Assembly (NCBI GenBank): GCA_937959375.1
Contig: CALGLS010000072.1
Coordinates: forward strand, 1-16,670
DNA: 16,670 nucleotides
Reading direction: 5' to 3'
Origin: an uncultured Saprospiraceae bacterium
GTDB taxonomy: Bacteria > Bacteroidota > Bacteroidia > Chitinophagales > Saprospiraceae
Shown: positions 8,901-16,500 of the stretch, in pieces
Numbering within the stretch: position 1 is the first letter of the stretch
Layout of the letters: every line of letters starts with the position of its first letter
Notes under the pieces: model-generated
Told to the model about the DNA's origin: nothing
The model's input: the letters and a program-made list of their open reading frames with translations, nothing else
The model's database searches: none
Position numbers and translations under genes: made by a program

Positions 8901-10007
8901 ACTTTCCCAGAAAATGGAGTTTACTATATTCGCTTCTCCGCTAGAATTACTGGAAACATTCATGTAGAATGCGCCACCTGTATTGCCCGCATCGTTGGCA
9001 TAAAAAGTAGCATTAATTACATCTATTTCAAGAGAGCCATCATCATTAGCAAGCGAATAAATACCTCCTGCCGATGCCGCAGTATTGTTAGAAACAACAC
9101 AATTAACCATAACTGGTTCACATATTCCTGAAGATGATTTTACAAAATTATACATCCCTCCCGCGTAGAAGCTTGCGTTGTTATTATTTAGGATGCAATT
9201 AATTAAGGTTGGTGAACTCTCACCACCATTTGCATTATTATAAATACCTGCTCCGTACAAAGCAGTGTTTCCTTCAAAGACACAGTCTGTCAAAGTTGGT
9301 GCAGTGAGGCCGTTATAACTACTGTTGTAAAAACCGCCACCTTCATTACTATCGTTATTAATAAATCGACAGTTTTCTACACTTGGACTTGCTGTCCCTG
9401 ATCGACCATCATTAAAAAAACCGGCACCATATCGAGTTGCATCGTTACCTGTAAAGGTACAGTTACGAACAGTTGGACTTGAGATATTATTAGAACTAGC
9501 ATCATTATAAAATCCGGCACCACTCCTATTTAGGTTAGCAGAACCACCGCTAGTTGCAGATGAATTTCCTTCAGTAACTGTAAAACCATCTATGATGGTA
9601 GATGGCGAAGTATTTTTGGTGTAAACGACGGTGTAGGAATTATTACTCAGATTGCCATTCCCATCAATATCTCCGGAGAGAATTGTTGGGTTGTTTTCCC
9701 AGTTTCTTTGACTACGTTGGGTTTCGTTACCAATAAAACCTCCGTATACCTCCACTCCTTCTTTCAGGTTGAAATAGAGATTTCGGTTCGTATTATTGCA
9801 AGAACTGCAGGTGGTCGGCGTATATGTTCCTTGAGCCACCCAAATTTCTGTATCTGAGTTGGCAGCATCCATCATTGCCCTTAGGTCACCGCTTGCATTG
9901 GCCCAAGAGCTACCATTTCCGGTTCCGTTGGGTGTAACATAAACAACTTGAGCATTTGCCACCAAGGCAAAACAACAAATCAATATCAATTGTACTAATC
10001 TTTTCAT
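5916..10007 (-). CDS. Large T9SS type A beta-helix / MopE / HYR / GEVED surface protein
   Basis: The protein has 1363 residues with a signal peptide ('MKRLVQLILICCFALVANA') that supports the ATG at 10007. Residues ~20-478 form a right-handed parallel beta-helix of the pectate-lyase-like/choice-of-anchor type ('VYVTPNGTGNGSSWANASGD' opening, then Asn/Gly-rich coils). Residues ~480-510 are thrombospondin type 3 ('DSDGDGIADNVDNCPN'). Two MopE-like putative metal-binding motifs follow at ~513-545 and ~579-610 ('YPGAPEICDGLDNNCN', 'YPGAPELCDGIDNNCN'). Next come an HYR-like domain (~612-695), GEVED (702-844), two HYR domains (~847-1016), a second GEVED (~1025-1170), an FnIII-like segment and a type A sorting domain (~1280-1363, 'FTIFPNPAMD'). 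The Asp/Asn-rich loops probably bind calcium. No polysaccharide-lyase active site is evident, so a binding or structural role at the surface is more likely than catalysis. It is monocistronic. Confidence 0.95.
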   Translation of the reverse strand: MKRLVQLILICCFALVANAQVVYVTPNGTGNGSSWANASGDLRAMMDAANSDTEIWVAQGTYTPTTCSSCNNTNRNLYFNLKEGVEVYGGFIGNETQRSQRNWENNPTILSGDIDGNGNLSNNSYTVVYTKNTSPSTIIDGFTVTEGNSSATSGGSANLNRSGAGFYNDASSNNISSPTVRNCTFTGNDATRYGAGFFNDGRSGTASPSVENCRFINNDSNEGGGFYNSSYNGLTAPTLTDCVFEGNTALYGAGIYNNANGGESSPTLINCILNNNNASFYAGGMYNFVKSSSGICEPVMVNCVVSNNTAASAGGIYSLANDDGSLEIDVINATFYANDAGNTGGAFYMNVSSNSSGEANIVNSIFWESLGGFNRLVHFSGSGTPVLNISFSTVDVSNCNDITYSSGGDVNCGSGMIYNQDPLFVDADGGDFHLTVDSPAKNAGDNSSIESTGVTVDLDNQARIVSTTVDMGVYEFTTGDSDGDGIADNVDNCPNIPNAGQANNDGDPAGNACDCDPNDNTVYPGAPEICDGLDNNCNNETDETGDITFYADTDGDTFGDPNNTITACTQPAGYVSNDEDCDDSDENTYPGAPELCDGIDNNCNDQTDEGVSDNTPPTVSCQNVTITLSSSGSASIIPEDVYASGTDNCGAVNLVSVTPSTFNTTNIGANTVTLLVNDGNGNTATCQATVTVNPYVGGPVDYCASIGNQPWIEWVENVTFATINNDSGKDRYGDFTDQSTNVNQGGAYTIAVDPIFSWPHFNEYIRVWIDYNGDGDFTDANEVAFSAITPIGQSGTNPPPITGTIVIPANATPGATRMRMSMQRDAYADPCEAFTYGEVEDYTIVINASGPILSLVCPNNVVVTAAPGSTSAVASWSLPTVSTTCTGTAVLTQTGGPASGSTFPLGSTTISYQATDDCSNVENCSFDVIVQEIATTLSISCPGNITETLTGSNTSVPVFWDLPTTSTDCPTGTVVVNQTSGPPSGSSFTAGVTTIAYSATDNCGNVENCSFTITINPASTGEFPTYCAASGQQPWQQWISNVTFGAINNDSGKSQYTDYTDLSTTVNAGASYPISMQATFSWTQWDEYFSVWIDYNQDGVFDDATELAFQGISPGGTAPQTVPPLTGNISIPASAVNGATGMRVIMSQEGYASSCGSFVFGEVEDYAVVITGGSGLVGNSNADYNFFTVMNNRGAAHLEWVTNTTYKTDYFVVERSADGENFEDLFEVMNDKNSSDALRFSTKDIDPIDGMNYYRILTINTDGSERYSAVRAIEMSPLVDFTIFPNPAMDFADIDLKHFEGRSVKLFVYDQYGTLQFVHEVDEVTSSVARLDFSNLLNGMYVIRAKSGDLRQVSKRVVVARMY

Positions 10008-10419
10008 GGAGGAAGTTTATTTTTTAGCTTTTTAACAAGCTTAATATCATAGATTACCTATAATACTCTTTATCAAAGAATGACTTTGTAGTAAAGTTTT
10101 AATGAATAAAACAGGTTTAAATGGGTACTATTTGTTCTAGGTTTCAGTCCTAGAATGTACTATGAAATGTAATTTTGTGCTAAAGATCAAAACTGGCTTG
10201 GGGGAGACAAGACCTTTATTTCTTTATTATGTAAGGATGGAATGTGAGGGTAAAGATACTTTTTATGGCAATATTTGATCGTACCCTAAAAAGGGTATTT
10301 CTAATCAAAGAGGTATAACTTGCACTATTTCAGTGAAATAGGTCAAAAAATAGCTTACATTTTTCTAACTACAGAGAGAGATACAATAGTTTTTAGCAAG
10401 CCCTTAGAGCCCTTTAATA
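10008..10419. other. Intergenic region with several small hairpins
   Basis: No gene is visible. It contains TTCTAGG (10135-10141) paired with CCTAGAA (10149-10155) and flanked by GTAC at 10125-10128 and 10157-10160. It also contains TACCCT-AAAA-AGGGTA (10282-10297) and CTATTTC-AGT-GAAATAG (10325-10341). The left end must hold the promoter of the beta-helix protein gene, but I found no clear TAnnTTTG element there. Confidence 0.5.
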
Positions 10420-10453
10420 AAAAACGCCATTCTGAAAACAGAATGGCGTTTTT
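10420..10453 (-). terminator. Intrinsic terminator of the 53-residue protein gene
   Basis: AAAAACGCCATTCTG (10420-10434) and CAGAATGGCGTTTTT (10439-10453) form a 15-bp stem with an AAAA loop. On the minus strand the stem is followed by a run of six T. It lies 23 bases past the stop codon of the small gene at 10477-10638, supporting that gene as a real transcription unit. Confidence 0.85.
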
Positions 10454-10476
10454 ATGCTGTTAATAGCAGAAGGCGA

Positions 10477-10638
10477 TTACATTGCGTCAAAAGCCAATAC
10501 AAGGCTAGTCAATGAAAACGGTAAAACTACCCAAAACCATTCAGGTAATACCACTAAAAAGCCTATCATTATTAGAGTAGACACCAAAAACATCATCCAA
10601 TATTTGGCGGTCGATTTTTTTTCTGTATTTGTATCCAT
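10477..10638 (-). CDS. 53-residue two-helix inner-membrane protein, unknown function
   Basis: This small gene begins at ATG (10636-10638) and ends at TAA (10477-10479). The protein opens with a polar segment ('MDTNTEKKSTAK'). A hydrophobic stretch follows at ~14-31 ('WMMFLVSTLIMIGFLVV'), then a short turn with Pro-Glu-Trp ('LPEWFW'), then a second hydrophobic stretch at ~36-50 ('VVLPFSLTSLVLAF'), ending 'DAM'. A hairpin of two transmembrane helices with a Lys-containing N-terminus in the cytoplasm is predicted. A TACATTTG promoter element lies 22 bases upstream and a strong terminator lies just downstream, so the gene has a complete transcription unit. The strand is the same as malate synthase, but the ~680-base gap makes an operon unlikely. 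No family is recognised. Confidence 0.75.
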   Translation of the reverse strand: MDTNTEKKSTAKYWMMFLVSTLIMIGFLVVLPEWFWVVLPFSLTSLVLAFDAM

Positions 10639-10659
10639 GTTATTTTATTTTTATTGATG

Positions 10660-10667
10660 CAAATGTA
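10660..10667 (-). promoter_or_regulatory. Bacteroidota -7 element (TACATTTG)
   Basis: On the minus strand the sequence TACATTTG fits the Bacteroidota housekeeping -7 consensus TAnnTTTG exactly. It is 21 bases from the ATG of the small membrane-protein gene. A clear TTG -33 element is not seen at 19-21 bases; the upstream DNA is simply AT-rich. Confidence 0.6.
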
Positions 10668-11319
10668 GCTTATTATTTATAAAAATGTGCGGATTTTTTT
10701 GATAAATATAGAAGCAATTATCCTCATGCATTAGGCAAACAGCCTTAAAATCTGGCATCTAGTTATTAATAGCCCACAAAACAAAGAATGCTGAGCCTAT
10801 AATTAATACAGACTCAGCACTTTACAACTATTTATCTAAAACAATTAATAAAACCTATTTGATGGACAAACAGCTAAGCTTAATTGCTTCACTGTTCGTA
10901 TTACCAGCTGCAACAACTAGTAAGGGCTATATCCACTTGATTCAATTCTATCTACTTCCCTAGCAAGTCCTAATCTATATCACCTTATTTATTTTTTCAT
11001 AAATCTCGATAAGGCCTACTCTTTCGAATGCTTTTCCATTAGTTATATACAAAACTCTTTAGAGTCATCTATCTGATGATAGTGATGCACATTACTAATA
11101 ACATAAGTGTGGATTAGTAATTAAAAAAGAAGTTTTATAAAATTGATTTTGAGAAGTTTTCTTTGAAATTTTAAAACAACTTCAACGACATCAAATAAAG
11201 ATTAGATCTTAGATTATAGTGATCTCAGCTTGAAGTTTTTAAAACATGTGGCTATACGTATGAATGATATACAAAACGAGTGCCAAGCTTTCTAAGCGCT
11301 TGAAGAATAACAGAGTTAT
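10668..11319. other. Gene-poor intergenic region
   Basis: No confident gene is present. There is an inverted repeat TGCTGAG (10789-10795) / CTCAGCA (10813-10819) with a 17-nt AT-rich loop, and protein-like but interrupted minus-strand reading between about 10855 and 11060. Near the malate synthase stop there are two weak hairpins: AATAAC-AGA-GTTATT (11306-11320, touching the stop codon) and CAAGC/GCTTG (11284-11302). Neither is a convincing terminator. GAAGTTTT recurs at 11129, 11153 and 11232. Confidence 0.5.
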
Positions 11320-12942
11320 TTAGTCAATCAGAGCATAGCCTGGAATAGTCAAAAAGTCAATAAACTCTTCCGCTTTTATCAGTTCGTCAAAAATACGGGT
11401 AGCCTCCTGAAACCGTCCCTTAAGAAAACAGGCTTCTCCCAAACTTTGTTCTATACTTTTTAATTCTTCATCCATAAGCATCCGGTACAGTTGATAGGTC
11501 ACCATTCTACCATCCTCTAATCGTGAATTGTTTCTAATCCATTGCCATATTTGTGATCTAGATATTTCAGCAGTAGCTACATCTTCCATACAATTATAAA
11601 TGGCAGCAGCACCATTTCCACCTAACCAACTTTCAATATATAGAATTCCTACATTGATATTTTTTCTTAAACCTGCTTCAGTGATTGTTCCTTTCGGAAT
11701 AGCAATTAATTCAGCAGCAGTAACCGTGAAGTCTTTTCTTTTATTAGCAATTTGATTTTTACCAAGCATGTGTTCGTCAAAAATTTCTTTTGCTACTGTC
11801 ACCAAGCCCGGATGAGCGACCCAAGTGCCATCATGTCCATCTGTAACTTCACGTAACTTATCCGCCTTGACCTTTTCTATTGCAGCTGCATTTGCTTTAA
11901 GGTCATTTTTAATGGGAATCTGAGCGGCCATACCTCCAATAGCATGTGCACTTCGTTTGTGACAAGACTGAACAAGTAATTGTGTGTAAGCACGCATAAA
12001 TGGTACATCCATGCTTACTTGGGATCGATCAGGGAAAACACAACCAGGTATGTTTCGAAAACATTTGATAAATGAAAAGAGGTAATCCCATCTACCGCAG
12101 TTCAATCCAGCTGAGTGATCTTTTAGTTCATTCAAGATTTCGTGCATCTCAAAAGAAGCCGTAATCGTTTCTATCAAAACAGTTGCTTTGACAGTACGCT
12201 GGGCGATACCGAAAAATTCTTGGGTATAGACAAAAATCTCATTCCACAATCTTGCTTCAAGATGGTTTTCTAATTTTGGTAGGTAAAAATAAGGTGCACT
12301 CCCCATCTTAATTAATGTATCAGCATTGTGAAAAAAGTAAAGACCGAAATCTACTAGACTCGCACTCATCGGTTTTCCATCAATTAAAATATTTTTTTCC
12401 TCTAAATGCCAACCACGAGGGCGCACCATGAGCGTTGCTACCTTATTATTGAGTTCATAAAATTTTCCTGTAGTAGGATGTTCGTATGTAATGGTTTTAT
12501 TCACTGCATCTCTCAGATTGACCTGACCTTGTATACAGTTATTCCACGAAGGTGTATTACTATCTTCAAGATCTGCCATAAAAACATTCGCGCCAGAGTT
12601 AAGGGCATTGATCATCATCTTTCTTTCTACAGGCCCTGTGATCTCTACTCTTCTATCCATTAAATCTGGAGGAAGCGGTGCTACAATCCACTCGCTTTCT
12701 CGAATCTCCTTCGTTTCTTCTAAAAAAGTAGGCATCATTCCACTATCAATTAGCTGCTGTTTTTCTATACGGTTCTGTAGCAACACTTTTCTTTTTTCCT
12801 GAAACTGGTTGTGCAAACGCACCAAGAAGCGCAAAGCTGCTGGACTAAGAATCTCGGCGAAGTCAGAGCAAAAAGTTCCTTTAATCTCCATATTATCTGG
12901 AGTCCGATAGGATAAAGTAGGGCTTTTTTCAAGAGTGTTCAT
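11320..12942 (-). CDS. aceB: Malate synthase A (EC 2.3.3.9)
   Basis: Malate synthase condenses glyoxylate with acetyl-CoA to malate and CoA, the second step of the glyoxylate bypass in the cytosol. The 540-residue length is normal for isoform A. The ATG at 12942 ('MNTLEKSP') is preferred over an in-frame TTG two codons earlier. The family signature is complete at residues 274-289: KDHSAGLNCGRWDYLF. Other conserved parts are 'VRPRGWHL' (~173-180, substrate-binding Arg), 'VLIETI' with Glu258 as the likely Mg ligand, and 'MEDVATAEISRSQIWQW' with Asp454 as the predicted catalytic base, by analogy with Asp447 of the E. coli enzyme. The C-terminus 'FIDFLTIPGYALID' matches the usual ending. Isocitrate lyase, often adjacent, is not in this window. 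Two palindromes upstream are candidate control sites. Confidence 0.98.
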   Translation of the reverse strand: MNTLEKSPTLSYRTPDNMEIKGTFCSDFAEILSPAALRFLVRLHNQFQEKRKVLLQNRIEKQQLIDSGMMPTFLEETKEIRESEWIVAPLPPDLMDRRVEITGPVERKMMINALNSGANVFMADLEDSNTPSWNNCIQGQVNLRDAVNKTITYEHPTTGKFYELNNKVATLMVRPRGWHLEEKNILIDGKPMSASLVDFGLYFFHNADTLIKMGSAPYFYLPKLENHLEARLWNEIFVYTQEFFGIAQRTVKATVLIETITASFEMHEILNELKDHSAGLNCGRWDYLFSFIKCFRNIPGCVFPDRSQVSMDVPFMRAYTQLLVQSCHKRSAHAIGGMAAQIPIKNDLKANAAAIEKVKADKLREVTDGHDGTWVAHPGLVTVAKEIFDEHMLGKNQIANKRKDFTVTAAELIAIPKGTITEAGLRKNINVGILYIESWLGGNGAAAIYNCMEDVATAEISRSQIWQWIRNNSRLEDGRMVTYQLYRMLMDEELKSIEQSLGEACFLKGRFQEATRIFDELIKAEEFIDFLTIPGYALID

Positions 12943-12971
12943 AGGCAATTCTTTAGTGTTTCAGCATGAGG

Positions 12972-12989
12972 TGTTGGTTTTAGCCAACA
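12972..12989. repeat. Inverted repeat TGTTGG / CCAACA upstream of malate synthase
   Basis: TGTTGG (12972-12977) and CCAACA (12984-12989) are separated by TTTTAG. It is centred about 38 bases upstream of the malate synthase ATG, within the likely 5' leader or promoter. It could be a leader hairpin or an operator half of a larger control region. Confidence 0.35.
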
Positions 12990-12997
12990 ATAAAGAC

Positions 12998-13012
12998 GTA
13001 CAATGATTGTAC
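12998..13012. promoter_or_regulatory. Candidate operator palindrome upstream of malate synthase
   Basis: GTACAATGATTGTAC is a perfect palindrome with 7-base arms around one central base, centred about 63 bases upstream of the malate synthase ATG. Size and symmetry suit a dimeric regulator. Glyoxylate-bypass genes are commonly regulated by carbon source, which makes an operator plausible. No regulator gene is nearby and the assignment is inference. Confidence 0.35.
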
Positions 13013-13559
13013 TTACTAGATTGGATATAGGTTACAGTAAAGGGCATTCCATTTTATCCAAATCGATAATTTATTCTAGATTCGGACTTTTTTGAGTTAG
13101 AAATAGCTTCATTACCCTAAGCTTGTTTATCATTTTTAGCTTTGACTAGCTCAAAATCCCTTCTTTGAAGCTAATTTGCTCCTACCATGTTTATAGTAGT
13201 TTTCGAAAAAGACTCTTTTCTCTTGAAATGTAAAAGCAAAAAAATACAAGTTTAATAAGCTCATTATCAACAAGTTAAAAGCAAATATTCATATGCAAAA
13301 ATTCCTAATGACTTTAATACCAAATTCCCGTTATTGTCCTGCGAGGCCTTTTGCTGTAATTTTACATCCAGATAGCAGATATAACAGCTACTAACAAACT
13401 CCCCTCTCTTGTCCGCGAAAGCAGACCAAAAAACAAAAACAACTCTCCCCGTCGCTCGCTACATTTTGAACAAAAGCGAGTTATGAACAAAACGCTCTAC
13501 CCTTTACCTTAAAAAACATTTTTTAAACAGCGTTTCCCTCATCGACCAATTTTTTGTCC

Positions 13560-16500
13560 ATGAACCTATTAACCAAAACGTCAACTTTGGTGCTGCTACT
13601 CGTATGCCTTAGCCAAAGCATCTTCGCCGAAAACATCGCTATTATGGAAAGCAAGTCTTTTCATCCTATGCAGGTCATGGATGACAACTGGCAGGCGGTT
13701 GCTGAAAGCATGGGTCACACTACTAGTGTTCATAATCAATCTGACCTTGACGACATTACTAACTTCGACAACGCTGATGTTTTAATCTTATCTTCTGGTC
13801 TTATCGACCTTCCTGCTAACAGACAGGCTACTATCCAACAATTCATTGAATCAGGAAGAAGTATTTACATTCAATCTGAATTTCAACTAACACACCCTGG
13901 TAATGTAACCTTCGAAAATATCATTTCTAATTTAGGAAACAGTTTTACTTGGGAAGGTGAAACAACTGGAAGCATTACTCCGATGCAAGTTATTGGAACC
14001 TTATCTAACACCTCAAATACAATTAGCGAATTATCTTATTACTGGTACGGTACTTATGGAAGTGGTGACGCATCTATTATACCTTTTTTACAAAACAACG
14101 ATAAAAACTATGGCTTTATTTACTGTCCTGAGGACATGAACATAGGTAAGATCGTCACCACTACCGACCAGGATTGGGTAAGAATTAATCTGTCTCCTGA
14201 ATTAATGAGTAACATCATCGAGCTACTAGCTGCAGGTGCAAATACTGTAGCGCCTTTAGTAACAATCGAGACCACTCAAGATCAAGGATGCGACAACAGT
14301 CCTTTTATATTTGATGCTACCATCCAAAACAATACTGCGGGTATCAACTATCAATGGACACTTAACGGATTAGAGATTAGCGGTGCAACAAATGTAACTT
14401 ACACTAACTCAAATTTAGCGAGCGGAGATGTAATAGAATGCATCATTTCCATGGCAATGGATTGCGCAACTTATGAACATGTTTCTAACCCAATTACTAT
14501 TTCTATCGCTGGAAATTTGGCAACTCCAACATTAAGTATTACTGCAAATACAAACACAATTTGCCAAGGCATGGAGGTCAACTTTACTTCAATCATCTCG
14601 GATAGCTCAGATGTTGAAAGTCTATCTCTTCAATGGTACCTTAATGGTACTGCAATCAATGGAGCAAATGATGCTGTTTATAGCAATAACACACTAACGA
14701 ATAACGACGAAGTAACCTGTGAATTAATTTACGATAACATCTGTGCTCAAAACCTTTTAGCAACAGCTAATAGCATTACGATTAATGTTATATCTGGTTT
14801 GCAACCAACCGTATCTATTACGGCTAACACCGATGAAATTTGTGAAGGTGAAAACGTCATCTTTGTAGCCTCTGGTTCTTACTGGGGTACAAATCCAACC
14901 TTCAATTGGATGATAGATGGCATCTCTACTGGAACGAATGCATCAGTATTTGAAACTACAAACTTATTAAACGGACAACTTGTGAGTTGCACACTTACCT
15001 CAAGCGAAGACTGTCTGTTGGCTAACGATATCCAATCCAACCAAATAAACACAACAGTCAATGAAACATTGACGCCAACTTTGGGAATCTCAGCCGACAT
15101 CAACGAAATCTGCGAAGGTGAGTTTGTAACCTTTATCGCTCTTGGAGAAAACTGGGGAGGAAATCCTTTCTTTCAATGGATGGTTGACGGGCAACCGGTC
15201 GGCACCAATGATTCAGTTTTTTCCACGATGAGTCTTAGTCCAAACCAAGAAGTAACCTGCATCGTTACTGCAACAGGTGATTGTCTTGCTTTCTCTATTC
15301 TTGAATCAGATCCAGTTAGCGTTTTGGTAAACACTCCTTCTTTTCCAACGATTTCAATTGAATCAGACTTGAGTCAAATTTGTGAAGGAACTGAAATTAC
15401 ATTTACTGCAAACGGAACAAACCTTGGAACGAATCCTTCTTACCAATGGATGATTGACGGTGTAAATGTTGGTACAAACAATCCTACATTCTCAACGACT
15501 GACATAAGCAACGGACAAGTGATTACTTGTAACCTAACGTCAAATGCTAACTGCATCAGCACCACTTCTGCTACTTCAAACGAACTTAGCATCATGGTGA
15601 ATCCACTATCAATCGCTATACTAGGTACAACGAATAATTTCTGCGATAATTCAACAGGTGCTGTACTTGTGAGTGCTATCGGAGGAGCTGCTCCTTTCAC
15701 TTATCAATGGAGCGATGGTAGTACAACTGAAGAAATTACAAACATGGCTGGCGGCCTATACACTGTGACTGCAACGGACGCAATCGGTTGTAGCGCGACA
15801 CTCGAAGTAACGATTGAAAACCAAGATGGTTTAATGATTGATAACATTGAAACAATCAAAGCAGATTGTGGCGGTAACGACGGTGAAGCTAGAGTTTTCA
15901 TGTCAGATCCAACACAGACCTACTACTTCACATGGACCAATAGCAGAGGTGAAGTAATTAGCCTAAACCACCTTGCACACAATTTGGAACCAGGTAACTA
16001 CCAAGTTGAAATTACTGACGACAACGACTGTTATACAACAGAAACAGTATTAATCGAAGCTAGCGTAGCAGTAGAATTAGACTTAGAAAAAAGTGTTCGA
16101 ATTGGTTTCGGTGAGACCTATACTTTATCTCCAAGAGTTGCTAGTGCTGGTAATCTAACTTACAACTGGTCACCTGCTGAGGGTTTGAGTTGTACCGATT
16201 GTTTGAACCCAAAAGTAACTCCTACACAAGATGTAAAGTACACATTGACTGTGACTAACGAAGCAGGTTGTTCTGCAACTTCTTCCATCATCATCTACTT
16301 AGATCTTAATCATGGTATTTATATTCCTAATGCATTTTCTCCCAACGGTGACGGCCAAAACGACTATTTCACAGCGTACGCTGGCGACAACGTACATCAT
16401 ATAAAAACACTAACAGTGGTGGACCGTTGGGGAAATGTATTATTTAGCAAATCAGAATTGACTGCGGGGCATGAGACAGAAGGTTGGAATGGCACTTTCA

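Larger units (their letters stand above)
12943..13559. other. Divergent intergenic region between malate synthase and the type B surface protein
   Basis: This ~617-base stretch must hold both divergent promoters. Near malate synthase there are two palindromes (12972-12989 and 12998-13012). Near the plus-strand gene a CTCGCT (13455-13460) / AGCGAG (13475-13480) inverted repeat brackets TACATTTTG, which is one base off the TAnnTTTG spacing and may be the promoter, about 90 bases before the ATG. No gene is seen apart from a 33-codon ORF that I do not support. Confidence 0.5.

Noticed and set aside
5916..10007. Pectate lyase or other polysaccharide-degrading enzyme
   Set aside because: The beta-helix has the Asn/Gly-rich coil pattern of the non-enzymatic choice-of-anchor type, and I see no Asp/Arg catalytic arrangement.
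10789..10819. TGCTGAG / CTCAGCA as a terminator
   Set aside because: The loop is 17 nt, the stem is only 7 bp, no T-run follows on either strand at the right place, and no gene ends nearby.
12943..12948. TTG start of malate synthase
   Set aside because: The ATG at 12940-12942 is two codons further in and is the ordinary choice.
13293..13394. 33-codon plus-strand ORF in the divergent intergenic region
   Set aside because: It is short, has no promoter element at a suitable distance, no hydrophobic or domain pattern and no terminator, so chance is sufficient.
13554..13559. TTG start two codons before the ATG of the type B surface protein
   Set aside because: The ATG at 13560 directly opens a standard signal peptide. 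The TTG adds only two residues and has no supporting ribosome-binding sequence.
14254..15600. CRISPR-like array because of regular repeats
   Set aside because: The periodicity is ~265 bases, in frame, and conserved at protein rather than DNA level. These are Ig-like domain repeats.
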